From Streptomyces pristinaespiralis (GTDB lineage: Bacteria; Actinomycetota; Actinomycetes; Streptomycetales; Streptomycetaceae), in the NCBI RefSeq assembly GCF_001278075.1, contig NZ_CP011340.1, forward strand, positions 5,084,001-5,148,000: a DNA stretch of 64,000 nucleotides. The letters run 5' to 3'. The first letter of the stretch is position 1. Every line of letters starts with the position of its first letter. Below, piece by piece: positions 1-8,479 of the stretch. Both the position numbers and the translations under genes were made by a program. Under the pieces are notes generated by a model. It ran no database searches. It saw only the letters and a list, made by a program, of their open reading frames with translations, and was not told the DNA's origin.

Positions 1-1
1 G

Positions 2-391
2 GCCACCGCCCACGGCGGCCGCGACGGCTATGTGACGAGTCACGACGGGCAGATCGAACTCCGTGTCGCCATGCCGCCCGCGCTCGGCGGGGACGGCCGC
101 GGCACCAACCCCGAACAGCTCTTCGCCGCCGGCTACAGCGCCTGCTTCCACAACGCCCTGGTGCTCGTCGGCCGCCGCGCGGGCCTCGACCTCAGCGGCT
201 CTGCCGTCGCCGCCAAGGTCGGCATCGGGCCCAACAAGGCACGCGGGTACGGGCTCGCCGTCGCGCTCAACATCTCCCTGCCGCTCGTGGACCAGGACCT
301 CGCCGCGCGCCTCGTTGCCGCCGCCCACCAGGTCTGCCCGTACTCCAACGCCACCCGCGACAACATCGACGTCTCCATCGTCCTCAGCTGA
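2..391 (+). CDS. ohr: Organic hydroperoxide resistance protein (Ohr/OsmC family), 5' truncated
   Basis: This reading frame is open to the left edge of the window, so the N-terminus is missing and 129 residues are visible. Ohr proteins are cytoplasmic thiol peroxidases that reduce organic hydroperoxides. The fragment has the two redox cysteines of the family: C48 in the GYSACF segment and C112 in VCPYSNATR (fragment numbering). The GTNPEQLFAAGYSACF block is highly characteristic of Ohr rather than OsmC. The next gene starts 93 nt downstream on the same strand. Ohr genes often lie near an OhrR regulator, which is not visible here and may be to the left. Confidence 0.93.
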   Translation, partial: ATAHGGRDGYVTSHDGQIELRVAMPPALGGDGRGTNPEQLFAAGYSACFHNALVLVGRRAGLDLSGSAVAAKVGIGPNKARGYGLAVALNISLPLVDQDLAARLVAAAHQVCPYSNATRDNIDVSIVLS

Positions 392-484
392 CCCGCCCCG
401 GGCCGGGCCCGTGACCGCCCCGCGGTCGAAGGGGTCCGGACCACGTTGCACCATGGGGGGATGGATCGCAGCGAAGGAGCAGAC

Positions 485-1651
485 GTGGTGGACGTCCGGG
501 GCACGGTGGCGGACGGCTACGAGGCGGTCGCGGACGCCTTCGCGCGCAACTTCGAGCAGCGCGGCGAGCGCGGGGCGGCCGTCGCCGTCTACCGCGACGG
601 GCGCAAGGTCGTCGACCTGTGGGCGGGCACCCGGGACGTGGACGGGCACGAGCCGTGGGCACTCGACACCGCACAGGTCGTCCGCTCCGCCACCAAGGGC
701 GTCGCCGCGGCCGTCGTCCTCCTGCTCCACCAGCGCGGCCAGATCGACCTGGACGCGCCGGTCGGCACGTACTGGCCGGACTTCAAGGCGGCCGGCAAGG
801 AGCGTGTACTCGTACGCCATCTCCTGGCCCACCGCGCGGGCCTGCCGGTGCTGGACCGTCCGCTCACCCCGGAGCAGGCGGCGGACGGCGTCGGAGGACC
901 GGCCGCGGTCGCCGCGCAGGCGCCCGTCTGGGAGCCGGGCACCGAGCACGGCTACCACGCGCAGACCTACAGCTGGCTGGTCGGCGAACTGGTGCGCCGG
1001 GTCACCGGACGCGGCACCGGCCGCTGGGTCGCGGAGGAGATCGCCCGCCCTCTCGGCCTCGACCTGTGGATAGGGCTGCCCGGCGAAGAGGCCCACCGGG
1101 TCGGCAGGCTCGGCCCTGTCGCGGAACCCACCGCCGCCGAGGGCGGCGGCCTCCGGCTGCGGCCCAAGCGCTCCGTGGTGGAGGCGTACCGGGACCCCGC
1201 GTCCCTGACCCGCCGCGCCTTCGAGGCCATCGACCCGTTCCCCGACGAGAACGACCCCGCCTACCGCGCCGCCGAACTCCCCGCGTCCAACGGCATATCC
1301 ACCGCCCGCGCGCTTGCCCGCTTCTACGCGGCGACCATCGGCGAGGTCGACGGCGGCCGTCGGCTCTTCGCGCCCGCCACGCTCACGCTCGCCCGCACCG
1401 AGGAGTCCGCCGGACCGGACCGGGTCCTGGTGGTGCCCACCCGCTTCGGCCTCGGCTTCATGCTGCACGGTCCCGCGTCGCCGCTGCTCGGACCGGGGTC
1501 CTTCGGCCACCCCGGCCGCGGCGGCTCGCTCGGCTTCGCCGACCCCGAGTCGGGCATCGCCCTCGGGTACACGACCAACGGCATGCGCAAGGGCGTTACC
1601 GCCGATCCCCGTGCCCAGGCACTGATCAGGGCGGTACGTTCGGCCCTATGA
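485..1651 (+). CDS. Serine hydrolase of the beta-lactamase/esterase (class C-like) family
   Basis: The product is a 388-residue beta-lactamase-fold hydrolase of the EstB/PBP4*-like group. The nucleophile motif SATK is at S68-K71, a YSW triad at residue 162 replaces the usual YxN, and an HPGRGGS segment at residue 342 takes the place of the KTG motif. No signal peptide is seen, so a cytoplasmic esterase or amidase is more likely than a wall enzyme. I chose the GTG at 485 because GAAGGAG at 473-479 gives ribosome-binding spacing for 485 or 488; an ATG at 461 is in frame but has no binding site. The stop overlaps the next start by four bases. The substrate cannot be told from sequence. Confidence 0.85.
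   Translation: MVDVRGTVADGYEAVADAFARNFEQRGERGAAVAVYRDGRKVVDLWAGTRDVDGHEPWALDTAQVVRSATKGVAAAVVLLLHQRGQIDLDAPVGTYWPDFKAAGKERVLVRHLLAHRAGLPVLDRPLTPEQAADGVGGPAAVAAQAPVWEPGTEHGYHAQTYSWLVGELVRRVTGRGTGRWVAEEIARPLGLDLWIGLPGEEAHRVGRLGPVAEPTAAEGGGLRLRPKRSVVEAYRDPASLTRRAFEAIDPFPDENDPAYRAAELPASNGISTARALARFYAATIGEVDGGRRLFAPATLTLARTEESAGPDRVLVVPTRFGLGFMLHGPASPLLGPGSFGHPGRGGSLGFADPESGIALGYTTNGMRKGVTADPRAQALIRAVRSAL
1635..1640 (+). promoter_or_regulatory. -10 box for a leaderless SDR transcript
   Basis: TACGTT matches TANNNT and ends 7 nt before the ATG of the SDR gene, which puts the transcription start at or next to the A of the ATG. It lies inside the end of the upstream hydrolase gene, so the SDR may be transcribed both by read-through and from its own promoter. 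No clear -35 is seen. Confidence 0.5.
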
Positions 1652-2427
1652 CACGTTTCGAGGGCGACGTCGCACTGATCACCGGCGGGGCGCGCGGTAT
1701 CGGCGAGGCCACGGCACGCCGGCTGGCGTTCGAGGGCGCGCGGGTTCTGATCGCCGACATCGACGCGGACGCCGCGGAGCGGACCGCGGCCGGGATCGAG
1801 GGCGCGGCCTTCGTCCACTGCGACGTCGGCGACCGGGCGTCGGCGGAGGCGGCCGTGGCCCGCGCGGTGGAGCAGTTCGGTTCCCTGGACGTGCTGGTCA
1901 ACAACGCCTTCTCGGCCTCCCGGCACTTCGGACCGCTCGAGGAACTGCCGGACGACGGCTGGCAGCAGGACCTGGACGTCACCCTCACCGGCGCGCTGCG
2001 GTGCGCACGGGCCGCGTGGCCGCACCTGGCCGCCCGTGGCCGCGGCGCCGTCGTCAACATCGGCTCGGTCAACGCCGAACAGGACTTCGGCGGGCACGCC
2101 TACAGCGCCGCCAAGGCCGGTCTGGCGTCGCTGACCCGCACGCTGGCGGGCGAGGGAGCCGCGCGCGGCATCCGGGTCAACCAGGTCAACCCCGGGACGA
2201 TCCGCACCCGTTCATGGGCGGGCCGGGAGGACCGCCTCACGGCCCTGAGCGGTGTCTACCCGCTCGGCCGGGTCGGCGAGCCCGAGGACATCGCCGCGGC
2301 GGTCGCCTTCCTCGCCTCGCGGGACGCGGCATGGATCACGGGCGCGACGCTGCCGGTCGACGGCGGGCTGCTGGCCGTCAACACCGGATTCAGGCAGATG
2401 GTGGTGGACGAGCGCGCGGACCGCTAG
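1648..2427 (+). CDS. SDR-family NAD(P)-dependent oxidoreductase
   Basis: This 259-residue classical short-chain dehydrogenase has the nucleotide-binding TGGARGIG at residues 12-19, an acidic end of beta-2 (ADID, residues 36-39) that favours NAD over NADP, NNA near residue 85, and the catalytic set S140, Y152, K156. The C-terminal VDGG block is typical of the family. Its ATG overlaps the stop of the serine hydrolase (ATGA), suggesting the two act in one pathway, but the substrate is unknown. No Shine-Dalgarno sequence is visible; the start is supported by a -10 box 7 nt upstream. Confidence 0.93.
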   Translation: MTRFEGDVALITGGARGIGEATARRLAFEGARVLIADIDADAAERTAAGIEGAAFVHCDVGDRASAEAAVARAVEQFGSLDVLVNNAFSASRHFGPLEELPDDGWQQDLDVTLTGALRCARAAWPHLAARGRGAVVNIGSVNAEQDFGGHAYSAAKAGLASLTRTLAGEGAARGIRVNQVNPGTIRTRSWAGREDRLTALSGVYPLGRVGEPEDIAAAVAFLASRDAAWITGATLPVDGGLLAVNTGFRQMVVDERADR

Positions 2428-2468
2428 GGCCTCTCGTTCCGATCAGGCCGGATCGGAACGAAAGACCC
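2427..2468 (+). repeat. Stop-codon-adjacent inverted repeat (copy A), probable terminator
   Basis: Two 18-base arms (2427-2444 and 2451-2468) match at 16 of 18 positions around a 6-base loop. The left arm begins on the last base of the SDR stop codon. A second copy follows galK at 26367-26419 with the same outer bases but a swapped inner pair (TTCCGATC here, TTCGGATC there), compensated on both arms. It sits between converging genes and could end transcription in both directions. Confidence 0.75.
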
Positions 2469-2566
2469 TGGGCGCGCCCTCGCGCACCGCGGAGCACCGG
2501 CGGGAAGTGGGCGCAGGCCGCCCGGGAACGCCCGCCCGAGGCGGCGCCGGATCCGCGGGGTGGGCG

Positions 2567-3451
2567 TCAGCCCGTCGTCAGCATCAGGCCGATGCCCGCC
2601 ACCATCAGGACCGCCGCCGCGATCCGCGGCCCGCCGAAGCGTTCCTTGAAGAACAGCGCGCCGATCGCCGCGCCCACGATGATCGACGACTCGCGCAGCG
2701 CCGCGATGGGCGCGAGCGGCGCACGCGTCTGTGCCCAGAGCACCAGTCCGTACGCGGTCACCGCCATCGCCGCGCCCAGCAGCCCGCGCCCGGCGTACGG
2801 CCGCAGTTGCGGCCACAGGGCGGCGCGGCGGACACATATCGCGTAGAGGACCAGCGGGATGCCCTCCAGGATCATCAGCCAGGCGATGTAGCCGCCCGCC
2901 GTTCCCGCGGCCCGCACGCCCACCCCGTCGATCACGGTGTACGCGGAGATCGACAGGCCCGTCGCGAGCGCGGCCGTCACCGCCGGCCAGTGCGGCCGCG
3001 CGGCCTGCTCCGTGCGGCCTCCGCCGGTCCGGCGGCCCAGGGGCAGCACGCCCCACACCGCGAGGAGGACGAGCCCGGCCGAGGCGACCACCACGCCCGC
3101 CAACTGCCCGCCGCTGACGCGTTCGTCGACGAACACGGCGGCAGCGGCGGTCACCACCAGCGGGGCCGTGCCGCGGGCGATCGGATACACCTGGCCGAAG
3201 TCACCGAGGCTGAACGACCGCAGCAGCAGGGCGTGGTAGCCGACGTGCAGGACCGCCGACGCGATCAGGTACGGCCAGGCGCCGGCGGCCGGGACCGGCA
3301 CGAACGGGGCCATCAGCCCGCCGATGACCGACGCGCCTCCGACGATCAGGGTGAAGACGACCAGCCGGTCCTTGATCCGGTGCGCCAGCGCGTTCCAGCC
3401 GGCGTGGGTGAAGGCGGCCGCGAGGACCGCACCGGTGACCAGTGGGGTCAC
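2567..3451 (-). CDS. EamA/DMT-superfamily transporter
   Basis: The 294-residue product is an integral membrane protein with about ten hydrophobic segments arranged as two homologous halves, as in drug/metabolite transporters. Small-residue-rich helices and an ending in VAGIGLMLTTG fit the EamA fold. The GTG start at 3451 overlaps the stop of the upstream YbaK-like gene, which makes a two-gene leftward operon; the longer in-frame extension upstream lacks normal composition. The substrate (amino acid, nucleotide or drug) cannot be assigned. Confidence 0.87.
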   Translation of the reverse strand: MTPLVTGAVLAAAFTHAGWNALAHRIKDRLVVFTLIVGGASVIGGLMAPFVPVPAAGAWPYLIASAVLHVGYHALLLRSFSLGDFGQVYPIARGTAPLVVTAAAAVFVDERVSGGQLAGVVVASAGLVLLAVWGVLPLGRRTGGGRTEQAARPHWPAVTAALATGLSISAYTVIDGVGVRAAGTAGGYIAWLMILEGIPLVLYAICVRRAALWPQLRPYAGRGLLGAAMAVTAYGLVLWAQTRAPLAPIAALRESSIIVGAAIGALFFKERFGGPRIAAAVLMVAGIGLMLTTG

Positions 3452-3942
3452 GCGGTTCGCTCGCGGACGTCCACCAGAGTGCCGCCGGCATGGGCGATCA
3501 GGGACTTGGGGTCGAGCGGGAAGACCGTGTGCGGGGTTCCGGCAGCCGCCCACACCACGTCGTGGTCGAGCAGACCCCGGTCGGCCAGCACCCGGGTACG
3601 GGTGCGGTGGCCGAACGGCGGGACGCCGCCGATCGCATAGCCCGTCGTCTCGCGCACCAGGTCGGCGTCGGCCCGCTTCACGGACTCGGCGCCGAGCTCC
3701 TGCCGTACCCGCTCCACGTCCACCCGTGACGAGCCGTCCATCAGCACGAGCACCGGCGTCCCGTCCGCGGTGAAGATCAGCGACTTGACGATCTCGCTGA
3801 CGTCGCAGCCGATGGCCTCGGCGGCCTGGGCGGCCGTGCGGGTCGCGTCCGGGAAACGGCGCACCGGGACGTCGAGACCGAGCTCGCGCAGGGCCTCGGT
3901 GAAACGGGGGTGGGCGCCGGTGGTGTCGTCGTGAGTGCTCAT
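3448..3942 (-). CDS. YbaK/EbsC-family aminoacyl-tRNA deacylase
   Basis: The product has 164 residues, the usual size for a free-standing YbaK/ProX domain. These enzymes hydrolyse mischarged tRNA such as Cys- or Ala-tRNA(Pro). The conserved lysine that positions the substrate is K53 in EIVKSLIF, and the TGYAIGGVPPFGH and GTPHTVFPLDP blocks match the family. The ATG at 3942 follows a TAGCGT -10 box by 7 nt with no ribosome-binding site, so the mRNA is probably leaderless. It overlaps the DMT transporter gene by four bases. Confidence 0.9.
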   Translation of the reverse strand: MSTHDDTTGAHPRFTEALRELGLDVPVRRFPDATRTAAQAAEAIGCDVSEIVKSLIFTADGTPVLVLMDGSSRVDVERVRQELGAESVKRADADLVRETTGYAIGGVPPFGHRTRTRVLADRGLLDHDVVWAAAGTPHTVFPLDPKSLIAHAGGTLVDVRERTA

Positions 3943-3949
3943 GGCCCGC

Positions 3950-3955
3950 ACGCTA
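3950..3955 (-). promoter_or_regulatory. -10 box for leaderless ybaK-like transcript
   Basis: On the minus strand TAGCGT lies 7 nt before the ATG at 3942, the spacing expected when transcription starts at the start codon. No convincing -35 element is seen. Confidence 0.5.
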
Positions 3956-3997
3956 GCGGTGGCTGTACGGGCCATGCGAACGGTTTGGCCGGGTCGC

Positions 3998-5641
3998 TCA
4001 GCGCGCGTTCAGCACCCGGGCGACCGTGCTGCCCGCGGAGTCGCCGCCGTGTCCGCCTGCCTGGACGACCGCCGCGGCTGCCAGGTCGCCGGCGTACCCG
4101 GTGAACCAGCTGTTGGAGTCGCCCTGCCCGTCGACCTCCGCGGAACCGGTCTTCGCGCCCTTGTCGCCGCTGACGGACGCCATGGCCGCCGTCGCCGTGC
4201 CCGAGCCCACGGTGGCCGCCCGCATCATCTGCCGCAGGGACGCCGCCATCGAGGACGGCAGGGGCCGCGCGGTCGCCAGTTCACGGTCGTCCAGGCTCTG
4301 CGGGACGATGACCGGCTGCTTGAAGCCGCCGTTCTTCACGGTCGCGGCGATGGAGGCGACATTGAGGGCGTTCATCTGGATCTGGCCCTGGCCGATGTAC
4401 GAGGCGGCGGTCTCCGAGCCCGTCGACTCGGGGACCTTCCCGTCGACGGTGACCACGCCGGCCTTCCAGTTGAGGCCGATGCCGAAGTACTTGGCGGCGG
4501 TCTCGCCGAGCGCCGTGCCCGCGGCGGCGCCCAGCGGCTTGACCGGCTTGATGAAGGTGGTGTTGCAGGAGCGCGCGAAGGCCTGCTGGAACGTCGCTCC
4601 GGGGATCGAGAAGTCCTTGAGGTTGTGGAACTCCCGCTCCCAGGTGACCGTCGAGGGGCACTCGACCGGCGAGTTGGGCCCGTTCACCAGCCCCTTGTCC
4701 AGCATCATCGCCGCCGTCACGATCTTCATCGTCGAGCCGGGCGCCTGTGCGCCCTGGAACGCCGTGTTGAAGCCGTCCGCCGGGGTGTTGGCCACCGCCT
4801 TGATCTCGCCCGTGCTGGGCTGGACCGCGACGACGGACGCCTTGGCGTAGTCCTTGACGGCCTTCTCGGCCGCCGCCTGCACCCCGGCGTCCAGCGTGGT
4901 GCGCAGGGAGCCGGGCTTCCCCTCGGTCAGCGTCAGCAGGCTGCGGTCGGGCACATCGGCGTTCGCGGAGGTGATCGCCAGCTCGATGCCCGGCGTGCCG
5001 CCGGCCTTGTCCCCGTACTCCTTGCGCAGCGCGTCGAGGACCGGACCGAGCGAGGGGAACTTCTCCTCGCTGAGCTCGACACCGTTGTCGTCGAACGCCT
5101 TGATCGGCGGGGCCGACGCCTCCGCCGTGACGAGCGAGGTCCCGGCGGTGAGTTCGGGATGGACGACGGAGGGCTGCCAGTCCACCAGCGCCCTGCCCGT
5201 CGTGAGGCCGCGCACCACGGTCAGCTTCGAGGCGTACGACCAGGGCTTGCTCTTCCCCTCGTACGTCACGGTCGCCTCGACGGTGAACGGCACCGTCGGG
5301 CCCGTGGCCCGGCCGGCCTTGATGACGGCCTCGGAGACGTGCGCCCGCTCGGTGAAGCCCGTCAGCTGCGGCTCGGCCTCGGCCTGGTTGTTGGTCAGCT
5401 GCGCCGCTTCGGTGCCCTTGCCGGCGGCCCAGGCCGCGAGGAACTCCTTCGCGGTCTCCTCGATCTCCTCCGCGCCGGGCGGGCCGCTCCGCTTCTCGCC
5501 AGACGCGGCCTTGGTGCTCGCCCCGTCGCCCCCGCCGGAGCCGGTCAGCCCGTTGTACAGGTTGTAGCCGCCGTAGCCCACGCCACTCGCGACCACCACG
5601 AACGCGCCGGCGACGATGCCGACCTTTGCTCCACTGCGCAT
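3998..5641 (-). CDS. Penicillin-binding protein (class B-like transpeptidase with NTF2-like domain)
   Basis: This 547-residue membrane-anchored D,D-transpeptidase should cross-link peptidoglycan outside the membrane. A single N-terminal anchor (about residues 7-27) is followed by an MecA_N/NTF2-like domain (about 55-165), a linker or dimerisation region, and a transpeptidase domain with all three active-site motifs: STMK at S303-K306, SCN at S358-N360 and KTG at K497-G499. The ATG at 5641 has a strong GGAGGGGG site upstream. A perfect 13-bp inverted repeat lies in the leader. Streptomyces carry several such paralogues; this one looks like the group containing MecA_N-like domains, without a PASTA tail. 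Confidence 0.92.
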   Translation of the reverse strand: MRSGAKVGIVAGAFVVVASGVGYGGYNLYNGLTGSGGGDGASTKAASGEKRSGPPGAEEIEETAKEFLAAWAAGKGTEAAQLTNNQAEAEPQLTGFTERAHVSEAVIKAGRATGPTVPFTVEATVTYEGKSKPWSYASKLTVVRGLTTGRALVDWQPSVVHPELTAGTSLVTAEASAPPIKAFDDNGVELSEEKFPSLGPVLDALRKEYGDKAGGTPGIELAITSANADVPDRSLLTLTEGKPGSLRTTLDAGVQAAAEKAVKDYAKASVVAVQPSTGEIKAVANTPADGFNTAFQGAQAPGSTMKIVTAAMMLDKGLVNGPNSPVECPSTVTWEREFHNLKDFSIPGATFQQAFARSCNTTFIKPVKPLGAAAGTALGETAAKYFGIGLNWKAGVVTVDGKVPESTGSETAASYIGQGQIQMNALNVASIAATVKNGGFKQPVIVPQSLDDRELATARPLPSSMAASLRQMMRAATVGSGTATAAMASVSGDKGAKTGSAEVDGQGDSNSWFTGYAGDLAAAAVVQAGGHGGDSAGSTVARVLNAR

Positions 5642-5665
5642 GACGCAGCCCCCTCCCCCAGAGTG

Positions 5666-5693
5666 CATGCCCTTGAACACGTTCAAGGGCATG
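5666..5693. promoter_or_regulatory. Perfect 13-bp inverted repeat in the PBP leader, candidate operator
   Basis: Arms CATGCCCTTGAAC (5666-5678) and GTTCAAGGGCATG (5681-5693) are separated by two bases. The TTGAAC-N2-GTTCAA core resembles operators of TetR-type repressors. It sits just upstream of the PBP ribosome-binding site, and the minus-strand TAGAGT about 10-15 nt further up could be the -10 box, so a bound repressor would block initiation or early elongation. Confidence 0.6.
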
Positions 5694-6051
5694 AGTCTTC
5701 GCACTCTACGTGACAGGAGTGACACAAGGGCCGGTAGTTATGGGAACGCGACGCGATCGTGAGGCCAGGTCCGGCTGGACCCAGGGGTCCAGCCCCATAG
5801 GGCCGTGCGCGAAGGGCCGTCGAGAGTCTCCACGGGGGACCGACGAAGAGACCACCCCCGCCGGCCTCTGGTACTCCGGCCGGGGACCGGCCCGCGCGAC
5901 TCGTCCGTTCGGGCGGCGGTCGCACGGGCCGGCTTGGTCCGACCGGTCGGATCTTCCGGTGGGTCGCGCCAGGACGTTCGGGCGGCGGCAGAACCGAGGT
6001 TATTAATGCATCACCGGATCATCCATGATCATCAACCTCAGGAGTCACACC
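5694..6051. other. Divergent intergenic region between PBP and AOC-barrel gene
   Basis: No convincing gene is seen in this stretch of about 360 bases. It must hold promoters for both neighbours. On the minus strand TAGAGT (about 5699-5704), preceded by a direct repeat of TGTCAC, is a candidate -10 for the PBP. A perfect 10-bp palindrome occupies 5773-5794. An AT-richer patch (GGTTATTAATGC, about 5998-6009) precedes the AOC gene, whose AGGAG site is at 6040-6044. Confidence 0.5.
5773..5794. repeat. Perfect 10-bp inverted repeat
   Basis: Arms GGCTGGACCC (5773-5782) and GGGTCCAGCC (5785-5794) flank two bases. It lies in the middle of a divergent intergenic region with no gene end nearby, so an operator is more likely than a terminator. 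Confidence 0.5.
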
Positions 6052-6558
6052 ATGCGCCCCATAAGGGCAGCCTGTCTCGGCACGGCCACCGCGCTGGTCA
6101 CCCTTCTCGCCTGCGCCCCTGTCGCCGCCGCCTCCGCGACGGACGACGATTCCGCCCACAAGGGCAAGGACCGGGTCATCACACTCATCGGCCGGCTAGC
6201 GGAGCAGTCGCGCTTCCCCGTCAACCCCGGCGGCGCCCCCGCCCAGGGCGATCGGACCGTCGTCCGCTCGATCCTCTTCGACCAGGCCGGCAACGAGGTC
6301 GGCGAGACCGCCGGCACCTGCACCACCACCCGGGTCGCCGACGGCGGGGCGGAGGTGTGCACCGTGACGTACACCCTCCCCGGCGGCCAGCTCTCCGTGC
6401 AGGGGATGGTCTTCGGCCATCTCGTCCCGGGCCCTCCCCCTTCGTTCGACAACGGGATCACCGGCGGCACCGGGGTCTACGACCGGGCTCGTGGCTCGGT
6501 CCACGCCGACACGATCGCTCCGGGCACGAGGCGCTTCACGATCGACCTCAAGCACTGA
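6052..6558 (+). CDS. Secreted allene-oxide-cyclase-barrel-like protein
   Basis: The 168-residue product begins with a Sec signal peptide (about residues 1-27, ending in AAAS). The mature part resembles the allene oxide cyclase/dirigent-like barrel seen in many secreted Streptomyces proteins: a beta-rich domain with TCTTTRV, CTVTYTLPGG and GITGGTGVYDRARG, the last being the most diagnostic block. Catalysis is not implied; the bacterial members have no established role. I chose the ATG at 6052 because AGGAG lies 7 nt upstream; the in-frame ATG at 6025 has no site and would spoil the signal peptide. Confidence 0.8.
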   Translation: MRPIRAACLGTATALVTLLACAPVAAASATDDDSAHKGKDRVITLIGRLAEQSRFPVNPGGAPAQGDRTVVRSILFDQAGNEVGETAGTCTTTRVADGGAEVCTVTYTLPGGQLSVQGMVFGHLVPGPPPSFDNGITGGTGVYDRARGSVHADTIAPGTRRFTIDLKH

Positions 6559-6635
6559 GGGTCGAGCCTGGCCCCGCCTGGGCCGTCTGCGGGCCGTCGG
6601 ACGGTGGCCAGTGGCCACCGCCGGCAGCCGGCAAC

Positions 6636-6674
6636 CACCAAGAGGGCGCGGCCGGTGGCCGCGCCCTCTTGGTG
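6636..6674. terminator. Bidirectional terminator between AOC gene and pmt
   Basis: A perfect 18-bp stem (6636-6653 with 6657-6674) closes on a 3-base loop between two converging genes. There is no long T tract, as is usual in Streptomyces. Confidence 0.88.
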
Positions 6675-6685
6675 TTCCTGGCCGG

Positions 6686-8416
6686 CTACACCCAGGTGTC
6701 CAGCCACATGCGATTGCGCCACTCGTCCACCGGGATCGGGGCGCCCGTGTAGATCGGCCAGAAATAGATGAAGTTCCAGACGATCAGCAGGACCAGCACG
6801 CCGGCCCCGATCGCGCCGATCGCGCGGCGGCGTTCGTCGGAGCCGGGCGGGCCGAGGATCGCGCCGATCATCATCGCCACCGCGAGGCACAGGAACGGGA
6901 CGAACACGACCGCGTAGAAGAGGAAGATCGTGCGTTCCTGGTACATCAGCCAGGGGGCCCAGCCCGCGGCGAACGCGCAGAGGATCGCGCCCGCGCGCCA
7001 GTCGCGGCGGAACAGCCAGCGCCACAGGGCGTAGCAGATCGCGAAGCAGGCGGCCCACCACAGGAGCGGGGTGCCGAGGGCGAGGACCTCTGCGGCGCAC
7101 TTGTCGACCGCGTCCTTCGGGCAGCCCTCGACGCCGGGCTTCGGGTCCTCGTAGTAGTACGAGACCGGGCGGCCGAGGACCAGCCAGCTCCACGGGTTGG
7201 ACTCGTAGGTGTGGCCGGAGGTCAGGCCGACGTGGAAGTCGAAGACCTGGTTCTCGTAGTGCCAGAAGCTGCGCCACCAGTCGGGAAAGAGCCAGCTCCA
7301 GTCGCTGTCCTTGCCGGGGCCGGTGGAGGCCCACTTCCGGTGGTATCCGTCGTCCGTCACCAGCCAGCCGGTCCACGAGACCATGTAGGTCACCAGCGCG
7401 ACCGGGACGACGGAGACGAAGGCGGGGACGAGGTCCTTCTTCAGGACGGCGAGATACGGCCGGACCGCGCCGGCCGTGCGGCGCGAGCCCACGTCCCACA
7501 GCACGGTCATCAGGCCGAAGGCGGCCATGATGTACAGCCCGTTCCACTTGGTGCCCGCCGCCAGGCCCAGCATCACCCCGGCCGTCAGCCGCCACGGCCG
7601 CCACCCGAGGCGCAGGGTCTCCGCGACACGGGCGTCCGGCCGCAGCCTGCCGTCGTCCTCCTCCGGCAGGGCCTCTGCGAGCCTGTGCCGCGCGCGGTCG
7701 CGGTCGAGCACCAGCGCGCCGAAGGCCGCCAGCACGAAGAACATCAGCACCAGGTCGAGCAGTGCCGTGCGGCTCATCACGAAGTGCAGGCCGTCCACGG
7801 CCAGCAGCAGACCCGCGAGGCAGCCGAGGAACGTCGAGCGGAACAGCCGCCGGCCGATGCGGCAGAGCATCAGCACCGACAGCGTGCCCAGCAGGGCGAC
7901 CATGAACCGCCAGCCGAAGGGCGAGAAGTCGAACATCTTCTCGCCGAGACCGATGATCCACTTGCCGACCGGCGGGTGGACCACATACCCGGGATCGGTG
8001 GGGATCGCGACGGTCGACGGGTCCTCAAGGATCGACTTGTCGATGTTCTTCGGCCAGCTGCCCTCGTACCCCTGGTTGATCAGGGCCCAGGCGTCCTTGG
8101 CGTAGTACGTCTCGTCGAATATCACCGCGTGTGGCCGCCCCAGGTTCCAGAACCGCATCAGGCCCGCCACCAGGGCGACCAGCAGCGGCCCGCCCCAGGC
8201 GGCGATGCGGAGCAGGGGTTCCACGGCCTGCGGCGGGATGCCGAAGACCGCCCACACCTGCCGGGACGGCCGGGTGAACGGCGGCACGAGGCGGTCCCGT
8301 AGCCCGATCACTGGCCGGGGCGTGTAGCCGAAGCGGCGCAGCCGGCTCTCCCAGCCGGGCGGCTGCTGTTCGGCGTCGTCCTTGCCCCGCAGGGGCTGTG
8401 GCGCGGTACTGGTCAC
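6686..8416 (-). CDS. pmt: Dolichyl-phosphate-mannose:protein O-mannosyltransferase (Pmt, GT39)
   Basis: This 576-residue polytopic membrane enzyme transfers mannose from polyprenyl-phosphate-mannose to secreted proteins as they leave through Sec. The diagnostic acidic pair of the first extracytoplasmic loop is D101-E102 in HAVIFDETYYAKDA. About ten membrane segments and the VHPPVGKW block agree with bacterial GT39 enzymes. The GTG at 8416 follows TACGAT by 6 nt without a ribosome-binding site. It is divergent from rsmI with only 63 nt between the starts. Likely substrates are lipoproteins and cell-wall proteins. Confidence 0.93.
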   Translation of the reverse strand: MTSTAPQPLRGKDDAEQQPPGWESRLRRFGYTPRPVIGLRDRLVPPFTRPSRQVWAVFGIPPQAVEPLLRIAAWGGPLLVALVAGLMRFWNLGRPHAVIFDETYYAKDAWALINQGYEGSWPKNIDKSILEDPSTVAIPTDPGYVVHPPVGKWIIGLGEKMFDFSPFGWRFMVALLGTLSVLMLCRIGRRLFRSTFLGCLAGLLLAVDGLHFVMSRTALLDLVLMFFVLAAFGALVLDRDRARHRLAEALPEEDDGRLRPDARVAETLRLGWRPWRLTAGVMLGLAAGTKWNGLYIMAAFGLMTVLWDVGSRRTAGAVRPYLAVLKKDLVPAFVSVVPVALVTYMVSWTGWLVTDDGYHRKWASTGPGKDSDWSWLFPDWWRSFWHYENQVFDFHVGLTSGHTYESNPWSWLVLGRPVSYYYEDPKPGVEGCPKDAVDKCAAEVLALGTPLLWWAACFAICYALWRWLFRRDWRAGAILCAFAAGWAPWLMYQERTIFLFYAVVFVPFLCLAVAMMIGAILGPPGSDERRRAIGAIGAGVLVLLIVWNFIYFWPIYTGAPIPVDEWRNRMWLDTWV

Positions 8417-8422
8417 CGCGCC

Positions 8423-8428
8423 ATCGTA
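8423..8428 (-). promoter_or_regulatory. -10 box for leaderless pmt transcript
   Basis: TACGAT on the minus strand ends 6 nt before the GTG start at 8416. The intergenic space is only 63 nt and is shared with rsmI. Confidence 0.5.
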
Positions 8429-8479
8429 GGGAACCCGGCTGTGCGACAGGTGCTCGGCAGTGCTGGGAGGATGGCGAGT

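Noticed and set aside
2252..3640. Long open frame on the plus strand opposite the DMT transporter and YbaK-like genes
   Set aside because: Its composition is Arg/His/Pro-rich with no domain, and it is antisense to two well-supported genes; long antisense frames are expected at this G+C content.
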